Assembly (NCBI RefSeq): GCF_000423585.1
Contig: NZ_AUIG01000002.1
Span: 1 to 64,000 of the forward strand
Source: Salinimicrobium xinjiangense DSM 19287
GTDB taxonomy: Bacteria; Bacteroidota; Bacteroidia; Flavobacteriales; Flavobacteriaceae
Direction: 5' to 3'
Length of the DNA stretch: 64,000 nucleotides
In this document: in pieces, positions 16,721 through 25,810 of the stretch
How positions within the stretch are numbered: the stretch's first letter is position 1
How the letters are laid out: the number at the start of each line of letters is the position of its first letter
Program-made: the position numbers and the translations under genes
Notes under the pieces: model-generated
Database searches by the model: none
What the model saw: only the letters and a program-made list of their open reading frames with translations
What the model was told of the DNA's origin: nothing

Positions 16721-17176
16721 GAGTATTGAGTAGTTAGTATTGAGTATTGAGAAGCGATTTTGAAGTCATTGGAAAGGAAATGTCAAGCTGAGCCCGACCG
16801 TAGAGAGGAAAAGTCGAAGCCTTGAAAACCCTGATGTTAAATGAATCTATGGAAATGTTTAAGACCTTTTCCCGCTGATCTCGCAGATATGCGCAGAAAA
16901 AAAATCTCACTAAATTTTCTCGCCAAGTCCGCAAATATTTTGTGAAGGACGCCAAGAATTAATTCTTTTCTGCACTATTAATTTTTTTCTTCCCGAGCTC
17001 TGCGTGAAATAAAACGCAATTTCAGCTCTTCCATTTAATCTCCAAAATTGGAATTTGGTGCTTGGTGCTCGGTGCTTGGTGCTTGGAATTTTGTGTTTAC
17101 ATTTATTATTCCTGTTAATTGATAATTGTTAATTGCTCATTGTTTATTTTTGAGCCTTAGTGAAAAAATTAAGCAA
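16721..17176. repeat. Mosaic of degenerate intergenic repeats
   Basis: No gene is seen. The stretch strings together several unrelated repeat types: GTATTGAGTAGTTAGTATTG-like units (16732-16752), a TGTCAAGCTGAGCCCGACCG segment (16781-16800), a CGCTGATCTCGCAGATATGCGCAG segment (near 16874-16897; shorter than its usual form), and a tandem of GTGCTTGGTGCTCGGTGCTTGG-type units (about 17057-17086). Similar boxes are frequent in Bacteroidota spacers (recollection). It separates nrdA from dgt. Confidence 0.55.
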
Positions 17177-18520
17177 ATGATGAATTGGGAGCAGCTGCTT
17201 TCGCTTAGAAAAGCTGGAGATACAAATAAGAGGTTAAGAAAAGAACAAAATGCTACCCGGTTAGGTTTTGAAGTAGATTATGACAGGATCATTTTTTCTT
17301 CAGCTTTTCGAAGTCTGCAGGATAAAACGCAGGTGATTCCGCTTTCCAAGACAGATTTTGTCCACACGCGGCTCACTCACAGTTTGGAAGTCTCTGTAGT
17401 TGGCAGGTCTCTTGGCCGACTGGCGGGACAGAAGATCCTGGAGAAGCATCCGCAGTTGGAGAAAACCCATGGCTATCAAATGAACGACTTCGGTGCCATT
17501 GTAGCAGCTGCAGCATTAGCACATGATATTGGGAATCCGCCGTTTGGACATTCGGGGGAGAAAGCCATTGGAGAATATTTCAGCAATGGGAATGGAAAGA
17601 GATTTAAAGATCTTCTGACTCCTGAGCAGTACCAGGATCTTACAAAATTTGAAGGTAATGCCAATGGTTTTAAGATCCTTACAGAAGACAGGCCCGGTAT
17701 TCCCGGAGGCATCAGGCTTTCTTACGCTACTTTGGGAGCTTTTATAAAATATCCGAAGGAATCGCTTCCGCATAAACCCACATCCCGTATAGCCGATAAA
17801 AAATTCGGAATATTTCAGTCTGAAAAAGCCTTTTTTGAGGAGGTAGCAAATGAGCTTGGCCTTATCTCCACGGGCAGCGGAAAAAATCTCAGCTACTGCA
17901 GGCATCCGCTGGCATTTCTAGTAGAAGCGGCCGATGATATTTGCTATACGATCATAGATTTTGAAGACGGCATCAACCTGGGGCTTATTCAGGAGGAATA
18001 TGCTTTAGAATACCTCATCAACCTGGTAAAGGATTCCATCATCACCAAAAAATATCACAATCTGCAAACCCGTGCAGACAGGTTAAGCTACCTGCGTGCA
18101 TTGGCCATTAATACTTTACTCACCGAGGCAGTGGAGATCTTTATGGCCAATGAAGAGGCTATCCTAAAAGGGGATTTTCATGAGGCTCTTTTTGACAGGA
18201 GTAAGTATGAAGCCCAGATCACCGACATCATCAAGATAAGCATAGATAAGATTTACCAGAGCGAAGAAGTGGTAAGCAAGGAAATTGCCGGTTACCAAAT
18301 GCTTTCTCACCTTCTCGACACTTATACAGGAGCGCTGCTACCCCGGGATGGTGTGCAAACGAACTACGACAGGCTTGTTCTTAAACTGATTCCTGAAGCG
18401 GAACATTTTGGGGATATGCCAGTTTACGATAAGCTGATAAAAGTATGTAGTTACATCTCCTCCCTCACAGACAGTAACATAGTTTCATCTTTCAAAAAAT
18501 TCAAAGGTCTTAAAATTTAA
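17177..18520 (+). CDS. dgt: Deoxyguanosinetriphosphate triphosphohydrolase (dGTPase) family protein
   Basis: An HD-domain hydrolase that removes triphosphate from dNTPs, 447 aa from the ATG at 17177 (the frame is open from 17126, but MMNWEQLLSLRKAG is the family start). 'RIIFSSAFRSLQDKTQV' and 'THSLEVSVVGRSLG' give the first His, 'LAHDIGNPPFGHSGE' gives the HD pair, and 'DDICYTIIDFEDG' gives the last Asp. It acts with NrdAB and the dCMP deaminase on the deoxynucleotide pool. A repeat-filled spacer, not an operon, separates it from nrdA. Confidence 0.93.
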   Translation: MMNWEQLLSLRKAGDTNKRLRKEQNATRLGFEVDYDRIIFSSAFRSLQDKTQVIPLSKTDFVHTRLTHSLEVSVVGRSLGRLAGQKILEKHPQLEKTHGYQMNDFGAIVAAAALAHDIGNPPFGHSGEKAIGEYFSNGNGKRFKDLLTPEQYQDLTKFEGNANGFKILTEDRPGIPGGIRLSYATLGAFIKYPKESLPHKPTSRIADKKFGIFQSEKAFFEEVANELGLISTGSGKNLSYCRHPLAFLVEAADDICYTIIDFEDGINLGLIQEEYALEYLINLVKDSIITKKYHNLQTRADRLSYLRALAINTLLTEAVEIFMANEEAILKGDFHEALFDRSKYEAQITDIIKISIDKIYQSEEVVSKEIAGYQMLSHLLDTYTGALLPRDGVQTNYDRLVLKLIPEAEHFGDMPVYDKLIKVCSYISSLTDSNIVSSFKKFKGLKI

Positions 18521-18571
18521 TTTTTCGTATTTTGCCATACAGGTTTCGGCTGAGGCCTTTTATTACCGTAT

Positions 18572-21388
18572 ATGTATAAAAAATTATATTTTATTCTTCC
18601 GGTGCTGGTAATCGTGGTTGTTTTAGGCCTTTACATCAATTCGGAAATTAAATCCCATAATATTTCAGAACTTCGGAAAACTCATTCCGCATTCCTGGAA
18701 CAAAATGCTCCTGAAAAGGACAAGGGTTTTTCCCGCCTGGAAAAAATTCAGAAGGGATTACCTCCCAATAAGTATTACGAACTCATGGAATATCTTACCA
18801 TGAATCCGGCTCTGGGATACCCCGAACCGCATAAGGTCAAGGAAATTCATGACAGACTGCAACGCCAAAGAAAGAATAAAAGCACCCAAAAAGCTCCGGG
18901 AGATAGTGAAAAACATATATGGAATTCAAGGGGACCCAGCAATGTGGGAGGTCGCACCAGGGTGCTGCTTTTCGATCCAAATGACGCTAATGGACGGCGG
19001 GTTTTTGCGGGAGCAATAAGTGGCGGCCTATGGGTAAATGCAAACATTACCAGTGAAAGCTCCCCCTGGAAAAAAGTGGAAGGACTGCCTGCCAATCTTA
19101 ATATCTCCTGTATCACTGTAGATCCAAGGGATTCTAATATCTGGTATGTAGGTACCGGTGAGCAGTATACAGGTGGAGATGTCGTGGGAACAGGAGTTTA
19201 TAAGACTACAGATGGAGGCACAAGTTGGGAGAAGGTCCTGGACGTGGAGGATTTTGCCAATTCCTCCACAGGAGGGAATATAAGAGCTGTGGGAGGTGTG
19301 TTTTATATTAATGATATTGAAGCCTGGGACAATGGCAGCAGTACCGAAGTATTTATTGGCGTATCCACTCATTTATATGCCAACGCTCAAAATCCTTTGA
19401 ATTTACTCGGTTTTTACGAGAAAGGATTATACGGCACCAAAGATGGAGGAAGCACCTGGACAAAGCTTATAGGTGATGATTCCTTTAACGACTTTGAAAC
19501 CGATGCCGATGGCCATCTTTGGGTTGCCACCACATATTCACCGGGGGCTGAAGGTTCCAGGGGAGGAAAGATCTTTAAGAGAGAAAAAGGCGCAAACACA
19601 AATTTCACCCAAATTACGACAATTCCAAATGTGTACAGGACCGAAATCGAGGCTTCATCTACCAATTCCCAGAAATTCTACATTCTGGCAGAAGGTGTGT
19701 CTGAAGAAGCTGAAATGTTTATCACCACTGATGCTTTTGCCACAGTTTCAAAGATGAATGAACCTAGTGATGCAGATCTCGATATTCCTGCCAGTGATTT
19801 TGCCCGGGGCCAGGCTTTTTACAACCTCATGATCGAATCAGACCCTACAAATGATGATATCGTTTATGCCGGTGGAATTGATCTTTTCCGGTCAACAAAC
19901 AGTGGACAAAGCTGGGAACAGATCACCAAATGGTCAAACAATGAAAATCTTAATTCGCTCTCTGTTTCTTTAGTGCATGCAGACCATCATGTAATGAAAT
20001 TCAGGCCGGGGAATACCAATCAGGCTATATTTGGACATGACGGGGGCGTATCTTATGCGAGCGATCTCGCTGCGGCAAGTTCCTCTGATGTATTCATAAC
20101 CCCTGAGACGGATTATATTACCACCCAGTTTTACTCCATCGCAGTAGCTCCAACTACTTTCGCGAGTGGAGATTACTTCCTGGGCGGAACGCAGGATAAT
20201 GGCACCCAATTGATACAGAATGGAAATCCTGTAGGCATAGGTATTCTTGGTGGCGACGGGGCACATGCTTTTTTTGACCAGGTAGATCCAAAATATTTTA
20301 TTGCCAATCTTGTTTACAACGATCTTATTGTGCTTTACAACTACGACAAGAGTGAGTACGGTTTAATAGCCAATAATGAGGACAGAGACGGCTTCTTTAT
20401 CAATCCGCAGGCTCTGGACTCCAATCTTGATAAACTTTTTTCAAATGGTCCTAAAGGAACTCTTTATCGTTATGATAATCTCACAGATCTAACCTCCATA
20501 GGAGACGATGGTATTACCAATAATGATCCTGTTGCCCCCAGGAAATCCTTTAAAAATTCTCTGCTCAATACTTCTATAAGTGCAATTACGGTTTCACCAT
20601 ATACTACAACCAGCAGCACGGTAATGCTGGGACTAATCAACGGAAAGTTACTCAGAATTGAAAATGCAGATGGGGATCCGGCTAATGCTAACTGGAAAGA
20701 CATTACCGGCTCACAATTTGTCGGAAGTATTTCTGATGTGGAATTTGGCAGCAGTGAAGACGAACTTTATGTCACCTTCTATAACTACGGTGTAAGAAGT
20801 ATCTGGTATACTGCCAATGCTACCTCTTCAAATCCTACATGGGTCAACAAAGAAGGAGATCTGCCGGACCTCCCGGTATTGACTATCCTACCAAATCCAT
20901 TGAACAAGAATGAAGTGATCATTGGAACTGAGCTGGGAGTTTGGGCCACAGATAATTTTAATAGCAGCTCTCCTTCCTGGGTCCAGTCCTATAATGGAAT
21001 GAGTGATGTAAAAGTTACTGATCTCGACCTGAAAAAAGGAAACAACGTAGTCTATGCAGCATCTTATGGCCGCGGAATGTTCTCCGGCTTATTTAAAACT
21101 GCCCAGGAAGAAGCTGAAGAAAGAGGTGAAGTCATTGTGGAAGACAATCTTCTAATGGTTTACCCAAGCGTTTCGGGTGGAAGTTACAATCTTATTTCAG
21201 GCCAGGACTCTCCTAATATAGAGATCTATGTTTACAATATTCAGGGAAGACTTCTTAAGGTGATAAAACTGCCACTGGAAGCGAATGATCCAAAGGAATT
21301 TGATTTAGCTACAGAAGCTTCAGGAATGTACATCTTGAGAATTGAGGGCCCGAACGGAGTAACAGTTCAAAAAGTGGTGAAAAAGTAA
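18572..21388 (+). CDS. Secreted VPS10/BNR-type beta-propeller protein with T9SS sorting domain
   Basis: A 938-aa surface or secreted protein. Residues 1-23 form a signal or anchor segment, followed by a helical region (about 25-110). The propeller region (about 115-840) has repeated Asp-box/BNR motifs: TTDGGTSWEKV, TKDGGSTWTKL and STNSGQSWEQI. The C-terminal 80 residues (VYPSVSGG... IEIYVYNIQGRLLKVIKLP... GMYILRIEG... VQKVVKK) are a type A T9SS C-terminal domain, so export by the type IX secretion system is expected. The function is unknown; similar proteins are annotated as sortilin-like or glycosyl hydrolase-like, but no catalytic residues can be claimed. Confidence 0.88.
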   Translation: MYKKLYFILPVLVIVVVLGLYINSEIKSHNISELRKTHSAFLEQNAPEKDKGFSRLEKIQKGLPPNKYYELMEYLTMNPALGYPEPHKVKEIHDRLQRQRKNKSTQKAPGDSEKHIWNSRGPSNVGGRTRVLLFDPNDANGRRVFAGAISGGLWVNANITSESSPWKKVEGLPANLNISCITVDPRDSNIWYVGTGEQYTGGDVVGTGVYKTTDGGTSWEKVLDVEDFANSSTGGNIRAVGGVFYINDIEAWDNGSSTEVFIGVSTHLYANAQNPLNLLGFYEKGLYGTKDGGSTWTKLIGDDSFNDFETDADGHLWVATTYSPGAEGSRGGKIFKREKGANTNFTQITTIPNVYRTEIEASSTNSQKFYILAEGVSEEAEMFITTDAFATVSKMNEPSDADLDIPASDFARGQAFYNLMIESDPTNDDIVYAGGIDLFRSTNSGQSWEQITKWSNNENLNSLSVSLVHADHHVMKFRPGNTNQAIFGHDGGVSYASDLAAASSSDVFITPETDYITTQFYSIAVAPTTFASGDYFLGGTQDNGTQLIQNGNPVGIGILGGDGAHAFFDQVDPKYFIANLVYNDLIVLYNYDKSEYGLIANNEDRDGFFINPQALDSNLDKLFSNGPKGTLYRYDNLTDLTSIGDDGITNNDPVAPRKSFKNSLLNTSISAITVSPYTTTSSTVMLGLINGKLLRIENADGDPANANWKDITGSQFVGSISDVEFGSSEDELYVTFYNYGVRSIWYTANATSSNPTWVNKEGDLPDLPVLTILPNPLNKNEVIIGTELGVWATDNFNSSSPSWVQSYNGMSDVKVTDLDLKKGNNVVYAASYGRGMFSGLFKTAQEEAEERGEVIVEDNLLMVYPSVSGGSYNLISGQDSPNIEIYVYNIQGRLLKVIKLPLEANDPKEFDLATEASGMYILRIEGPNGVTVQKVVKK

Positions 21389-21395
21389 AAACGAA

Positions 21396-22454
21396 TTAAA
21401 AGGAATAAACCACTCCCACTCCGAGTAGTTGTTTAAATTGTACTCTTGGACCACCGGTTTCCAGTTTTCCGTCGCCGTCAAGGTCCTGCTTAAATTTCAC
21501 ATCATCATCATATCTTAGATGAGAGCCTACGTTGGCCTTAACATATTCATTCACTTTAAGATCCAGATTCAGTTCCCAGTCAATATCAATATTTCCGAAG
21601 TTGTTAAGATAATCTGAATACAATCTCAGCTGATTGTTCAATCCGACGTTATCAAAAACCTGCTTACTAAAAGCGCTGCTAAAAAGGAACCCGAATTCTG
21701 TCCTGATCCGCTCACCCTCCTTGAGAATGTTACCCTCTTCATCTCTAATAGCTCTTTGAACTCCAAACATCCCTTCATTGGCGAGGGTCTGGTCAAGAAC
21801 AAATGTTGATTTTTGCGTCACGGGAGAGACGTAGACGGTCAGATCCTCAGTGGGAGAGGAATATTCTGTTCCCACACCCAGGAAAGCATAACCGGGTGCC
21901 ATAAATTTTGAGATGGGAGCATCTGTATTAGGATACCTGTACCCGTAGGTTAGCTGCGTATTAAAATTAAATTTGGCAGAATAATAGAAATTAGAAACTG
22001 AATCCCTCCTGTAACCAAAGTTTGAATTGATCTCAAGATTGTCTTCGGTCTTTCTCAATTCTCTTCCTTCCTGCGCATTAAAGCCGTATTTAATTGAAAG
22101 GGTATTGTTCCAGTTCAATAGATCCTTTTTGTACCTCCTGCCGAACAAACCGTGAAAAAGAGCCGAAAATGAATTGTTCCCTCCAGAACTCCAATTGACG
22201 AAAGCTACTTCGCTTAAATTAAGACCAACCTTGTTAGTTTCTTTCCAGTAAGTGATCTTTTCATTAATAACCTTGGTGGTATCTGTAACAGCAGTATCAA
22301 CTTCAACGGTATTTACTGCGACAGTATCAACTTTAGCCGTATCAGCTTTTAAAGTATCGGCCTTAATTGTGTCAATTATGTAAAGCTTAAATTCCCCGCC
22401 ATGAGAATACGTACTGACTGCGAGAAAAAGGAGGCAAAGAAAAATTTTATGCAT
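21396..22454 (-). CDS. DUF3078 domain-containing protein
   Basis: A 352-aa protein with an N-terminal signal peptide (MHKIFLCLLFLAVSTYSHG) and a C-terminal beta-rich domain starting 'WKETNKVGLNLSEVAFVNWSSGG', the hallmark of DUF3078 (predicted outer-membrane barrel of Bacteroidota). Between them (about residues 30-65) is a low-complexity run of xDTxx pentapeptides (ADTLKADTAKVDTVAVNTVE). It ends VGVVYSF, an aromatic C-terminus usual in outer-membrane beta-barrels. The ATG overlaps the dxs stop by one base (TAATG), so it is coupled to dxs. The function is unknown. Confidence 0.88.
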   Translation of the reverse strand: MHKIFLCLLFLAVSTYSHGGEFKLYIIDTIKADTLKADTAKVDTVAVNTVEVDTAVTDTTKVINEKITYWKETNKVGLNLSEVAFVNWSSGGNNSFSALFHGLFGRRYKKDLLNWNNTLSIKYGFNAQEGRELRKTEDNLEINSNFGYRRDSVSNFYYSAKFNFNTQLTYGYRYPNTDAPISKFMAPGYAFLGVGTEYSSPTEDLTVYVSPVTQKSTFVLDQTLANEGMFGVQRAIRDEEGNILKEGERIRTEFGFLFSSAFSKQVFDNVGLNNQLRLYSDYLNNFGNIDIDWELNLDLKVNEYVKANVGSHLRYDDDVKFKQDLDGDGKLETGGPRVQFKQLLGVGVVYSF

Positions 22455-24247
22455 TAGGGTAATGAGTAATTTTTGATAAGGTCCTGTAAGTACCTTCTAA
22501 TATTGTCAACGTCTATTTTCGCTATTTCTTGTAATTCTTCCACTTTTCCGTGGTCGATAAAAGAATCCGGCATTCCCAGAGATTTTACCGGGAGGTGGTA
22601 GTGATGTTCCTGTGCAAATTCCATTACTGCAGAACCGAATCCACCTTTGATCACTCCATCCTCGATCGTAACTACAGCCTGATAATTGGAAAATACTTCA
22701 TGTAGTAGTTCTTCATCAAGAGGTTTGACAAATCTCATATCATAATGCCCTATTTTGTTTCTATCCTGGAAAGACATCAGAGCCTTCTGAACGTTCCTAC
22801 CAATTGTTCCAACACTTAAAACCGCAATAATTGTTCCTTGCTGAAGTCTTCTTCCTTTTCCTATCAACAACTTATCAAAAGCTTGCTGCCATTCCAGTAA
22901 GGAGCCTCTCCCCCGGGGATATCTTATTGCCAGAGGTCCTCTAAGTGTTTCAGCCTGTGCTGTGTACAGCATATTCCGCAGTTCGACCTCATCCAGGGGT
23001 GCAAAGATCATCATATTGGGTATACAACGCAGGTAAGCAATATCAAAAGCACCATGATGAGTGGCACCGTCTTCGCCCACGAGTCCCGCCCGGTCAAGGC
23101 AGAAAATAACCGGTAAATTTTGAATAGCGACATCATGGATCACCTGGTCATACGCCCTTTGCAGGAAAGTGGAGTAAATTGCACAGTAAACTGTGAGTCC
23201 GCGGGTGGCCATTCCTGCTGCCAGGGTGACGGCATGTTGTTCGGCAATTCCAACATCAAAAGCACGTTCTGGAAAAGCCTCCATCATATATTTCAGGGAA
23301 CTTCCGGTTGGCATAGCCGGAGTAATTCCAATAATGTTTTTATTATTTTGGGCCAATTCAACCAGGGTGAGTCCAAATACATCCTGGAACTTTAAAGGTA
23401 ATTCTACAGAATCCCCGGGGATAAGTTCACCTGTTTCAGGTTCAAATTTCCCCGGAGCATGATATCTTACCTGGTCCTCCTCCGCCTTTTTAAGACCCTT
23501 TCCTTTCCTTGTAATGACATGAAGGAACTTCGGCCCTTTGATTTGCTTTAGTTCTTCCAGAGTGTTAGTAAGACTTTCAAGATCGTGCCCGTCTACAGGT
23601 CCGAAATACTTGAAATTAAGGGCTTCAATAATATTTGCCTGTTTTGGTTTGTATCCAACCCTCGCTTTGGTGAGGTAATTCTTAAGGGCCCCAACGCTGG
23701 GATCAATTCCAATAGCATTGTCATTGAGGATGATCAACAGATTTGCTTTGGTTACCCCGGCATGGTTAAGACCTTCAAAGGCCATCCCGCTGGCAATTGA
23801 AGCGTCCCCAATTACTGCTATATGCTGTTTCTCAATTTCCCCCTTAAGATTTGAAGCTATAGCCATTCCCAGGGCAGCCGAAATTGAGGTGGAGGAATGC
23901 CCTACTCCAAAAGTATCATATTTGCTTTCGCTCCTTTTTGGAAATCCGCTAATCCCGTGAAGTTGCCGGTTAGTATCGAAATTATCTCTTCTTCCGGTAA
24001 TGATCTTATGGCCATAGGCCTGGTGCCCCACATCCCATACCAGGAGATCTTCGGGAGTATTAAAGACATAATGCAGCGCTAAAGTAAGTTCAACTACCCC
24101 AAGGCTGGCACCTAAATGTCCTTCTTTTGTGGCTACTATTTCAATGATGAATTTCCGAAGTTCTGCCGCCAGCTGCGGAAGCTTTTCAGGTGCAATTTTT
24201 CGCAGATCTGCAGGAGAATTTACCGTATCAAGTATAGATTTTGCCAT
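22454..24247 (-). CDS. dxs: 1-Deoxy-D-xylulose-5-phosphate synthase
   Basis: The thiamine-diphosphate enzyme that starts the MEP isoprenoid pathway from pyruvate and glyceraldehyde 3-phosphate. It has 597 aa from the ATG at 24247 (an in-frame TTG lies 9 nt upstream). 'WDVGHQAYGHKIITGRR' and 'GVGHSSTSISAALGMA' hold substrate and cofactor residues. The ThDP motif runs from 'GDASIASGMAFEGLNHAG' to 'ILNDN'. The transketolase central domain has 'FDVGIAEQHAVTLAAGMA' with the catalytic Glu, and 'CLDRAGLVGEDGATHHGAFD'. It is divergent from tadA, with only 38 bp between the two start codons. Confidence 0.96.
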   Translation of the reverse strand: MAKSILDTVNSPADLRKIAPEKLPQLAAELRKFIIEIVATKEGHLGASLGVVELTLALHYVFNTPEDLLVWDVGHQAYGHKIITGRRDNFDTNRQLHGISGFPKRSESKYDTFGVGHSSTSISAALGMAIASNLKGEIEKQHIAVIGDASIASGMAFEGLNHAGVTKANLLIILNDNAIGIDPSVGALKNYLTKARVGYKPKQANIIEALNFKYFGPVDGHDLESLTNTLEELKQIKGPKFLHVITRKGKGLKKAEEDQVRYHAPGKFEPETGELIPGDSVELPLKFQDVFGLTLVELAQNNKNIIGITPAMPTGSSLKYMMEAFPERAFDVGIAEQHAVTLAAGMATRGLTVYCAIYSTFLQRAYDQVIHDVAIQNLPVIFCLDRAGLVGEDGATHHGAFDIAYLRCIPNMMIFAPLDEVELRNMLYTAQAETLRGPLAIRYPRGRGSLLEWQQAFDKLLIGKGRRLQQGTIIAVLSVGTIGRNVQKALMSFQDRNKIGHYDMRFVKPLDEELLHEVFSNYQAVVTIEDGVIKGGFGSAVMEFAQEHHYHLPVKSLGMPDSFIDHGKVEELQEIAKIDVDNIRRYLQDLIKNYSLP

Positions 24248-24285
24248 AAAGGCCAAAGGTACATTTTGAAATTGTATTTTTGAAT
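24248..24285. promoter_or_regulatory. Compact divergent promoter region of dxs and tadA
   Basis: Only 38 bp separate the two ATGs. A minus-strand TACCTTTG (24261-24254) faces dxs, and a plus-strand TATTTTTG (24275-24282) faces tadA; both match TAnnTTTG. The -33 elements of each promoter would have to lie over the opposite promoter or inside the other gene. No TTG is at ideal spacing. Confidence 0.45.
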
Positions 24286-24735
24286 ATGCAAATGCTTTTT
24301 GACGACAGCTATTTTATGAAAAAAGCGCTCGAAGAGGCGCAGCAGGCGTACGGGAAAGGAGAAATTCCCGTGGGCGTAGTGATTGTGGCAAAACAACAGA
24401 TCATAGCCCGCGGCCATAACCTTACCGAACTCCTCAACGACGTGACAGCGCATGCAGAAATGCAGGCCATTACCGCGGCTGCTAATTTCCTTGGGGGGAA
24501 ATATCTTATCGATTGTACGATGTACGTGACTCTCGAGCCCTGCCAAATGTGTGCCGGAGCACTCTACTGGAGCCAGATCTCCAATCTGGTCTTTGCAGCT
24601 TCAGATCCTGAAAGAGGCTACAGAAAGATGGGTGCTAAACTTCATCCAAAAACCAAGGTCAAAAATGGCATTTTAGAAGAGGAAGCGTCAGAGCTGCTGA
24701 AGCGGTTCTTTATCGAGAAGAGAAATTTGAATTAG
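24286..24735 (+). CDS. tadA: tRNA-specific adenosine deaminase
   Basis: Converts A34 to inosine in tRNA-Arg(ACG). The zinc deaminase motifs are clear: TAHAEMQAI (His and catalytic Glu, near residue 60) and LEPCQMCAGALYW (two Cys). The N-terminus 'DDSYFMKKALEEAQQAYGKGEIPVG' is typical. It has 149 aa from the ATG at 24286; the ATG at 24292 is an alternative. The guanine deaminase paralogue is a less likely reading because the PCxMCxGA context fits TadA. It lies divergent from dxs. Confidence 0.92.
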   Translation: MQMLFDDSYFMKKALEEAQQAYGKGEIPVGVVIVAKQQIIARGHNLTELLNDVTAHAEMQAITAAANFLGGKYLIDCTMYVTLEPCQMCAGALYWSQISNLVFAASDPERGYRKMGAKLHPKTKVKNGILEEEASELLKRFFIEKRNLN

Positions 24736-24813
24736 ACCGCTGCGCTACAAGAAGCAAGAATCAAAAAGAGAACCAAGAACCAAGAACCAAGAACCTAGAC
24801 TTTTGTTGAGAGT

Positions 24814-24848
24814 AACCCTGTCAGCGGCTTTGAGCACTGACAGCGGTT
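24814..24848. repeat. Imperfect inverted repeat, first of three
   Basis: AACC-CTGTCAG and CTGACAG-C-GGTT arms (one bulged base) around a 12-nt spacer. It follows tandem AAGAACC units at about 24774-24797. Confidence 0.55.
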
Positions 24849-24858
24849 GATGAAAAAA

Positions 24859-24889
24859 GACCTGCAAGATTTTGAAAACCTTGTAGGTC
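24859..24889. repeat. Inverted repeat, second of three
   Basis: GACCTGCAAG and CTTGTAGGTC arms with one mismatch and an 11-nt A/T-rich loop. A near-identical palindrome family (ACCTGCAAGGTTTT...) is frequent in Bacteroidota spacers as far as I recall. Confidence 0.6.
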
Positions 24890-24900
24890 AGGTGGGAAAT

Positions 24901-24933
24901 AACCCTTTCAGGGTTTAGAACCCTGAAAGGGTT
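24901..24933. repeat. Perfect 15-bp inverted repeat, third of three
   Basis: AACCCTTTCAGGGTT, TAG, AACCCTGAAAGGGTT. Each arm is itself partly palindromic. It lies 13 bp from the stop codon of the last beta-glucan locus gene and could also serve as a bidirectional terminator, but there is no T-run. Confidence 0.7.
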
Positions 24934-24946
24934 AATGACGCATAAT

Positions 24947-25810
24947 TTATTGAGTTATTAATACCCAATCTACCAGCACTTCTGCTTTTCCTTGTTTTAT
25001 GAGATCCACAGTTGATTGTGGGAGCCCGTTATAGGGTTCTTCCACTCCGTTGGTTTTGTAAGGATAAGCTCCACCCAAAGCAAGATTAAGGATCAGGTAT
25101 TTGGGATTGTCAAAAGCCCATTTACCATAGTGTTCTACCATAGGCTTGGTTGTGCGGTAGATCAACCTGCCGTCCACTCTAAAGTCAAAACCTTCGGGTG
25201 TCCAGTCAACCGAATACACATGCCAGCCTGTTGCATCCTCGCCTTCGGGGAAAAAATACTTATTGACCAGCGGAGTCTCTCCGGAATAATCAGGGCCGTG
25301 TAGAGCGACCCCTATCCAATCTGTTTCTCCCACATATTCCATAATATCGATCTCTCCGGTTTCGGGCCAGTCACCGCCTCCAAGAGCCCAGAAAGCCGGC
25401 CAAAATCCCGAACCTTCAGGCAACTTCATTCTTGCAGCCGCAGTACCATAGGTGAACATTACCTTGTCACGGGTGTTGATCCTTCCGGAAATAAAATCAA
25501 AATCATAATCCCGGTAATTGATAAAGTCGGGACTGTAGTGCGCCTTAAGCACCAATGCATTTTCAGCTTCCTTAGCGTCGTCACCTTTTACCGTAAATAC
25601 AGTTGCGGCAGAGTCTATATAGATCTGCTGCTCATTATTCACCCAAAAGTCGGGACCCTGAACATTCCACTTCTCGCGGTCGAGAGAACTTCGGGAGAAA
25701 TCATCAAAGAAAAGGGTATCTGCAGTTGGAGGCTGGAATTCCTGGGAATACATATTCTCTGAAACCAATAGCACGAGAGCCAAAAAAGGCATTCTTAAAA
25801 GGTTTTTCAT
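24947..25810 (-). CDS. GH16 family endo-beta-glucanase (distal copy)
   Basis: A secreted glycoside hydrolase of 287 aa, likely cutting beta-1,3-glucan (laminarin type). A signal peptide (MKNLLRMPFLALVLLVSENMYSQ) is followed by a single GH16 jelly-roll. The catalytic motif GEIDIMEYVG (ExDxxE) is near residue 153, with aromatic substrate residues around 'FWPAFWALGGGDWPETG'. The ATG overlaps the upstream GH16 stop by 4 bp (ATGA). It is the last gene of the beta-glucan locus. The locus has three GH16 genes, which suggests different positional preferences on one polymer. Confidence 0.92.
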   Translation of the reverse strand: MKNLLRMPFLALVLLVSENMYSQEFQPPTADTLFFDDFSRSSLDREKWNVQGPDFWVNNEQQIYIDSAATVFTVKGDDAKEAENALVLKAHYSPDFINYRDYDFDFISGRINTRDKVMFTYGTAAARMKLPEGSGFWPAFWALGGGDWPETGEIDIMEYVGETDWIGVALHGPDYSGETPLVNKYFFPEGEDATGWHVYSVDWTPEGFDFRVDGRLIYRTTKPMVEHYGKWAFDNPKYLILNLALGGAYPYKTNGVEEPYNGLPQSTVDLIKQGKAEVLVDWVLITQ

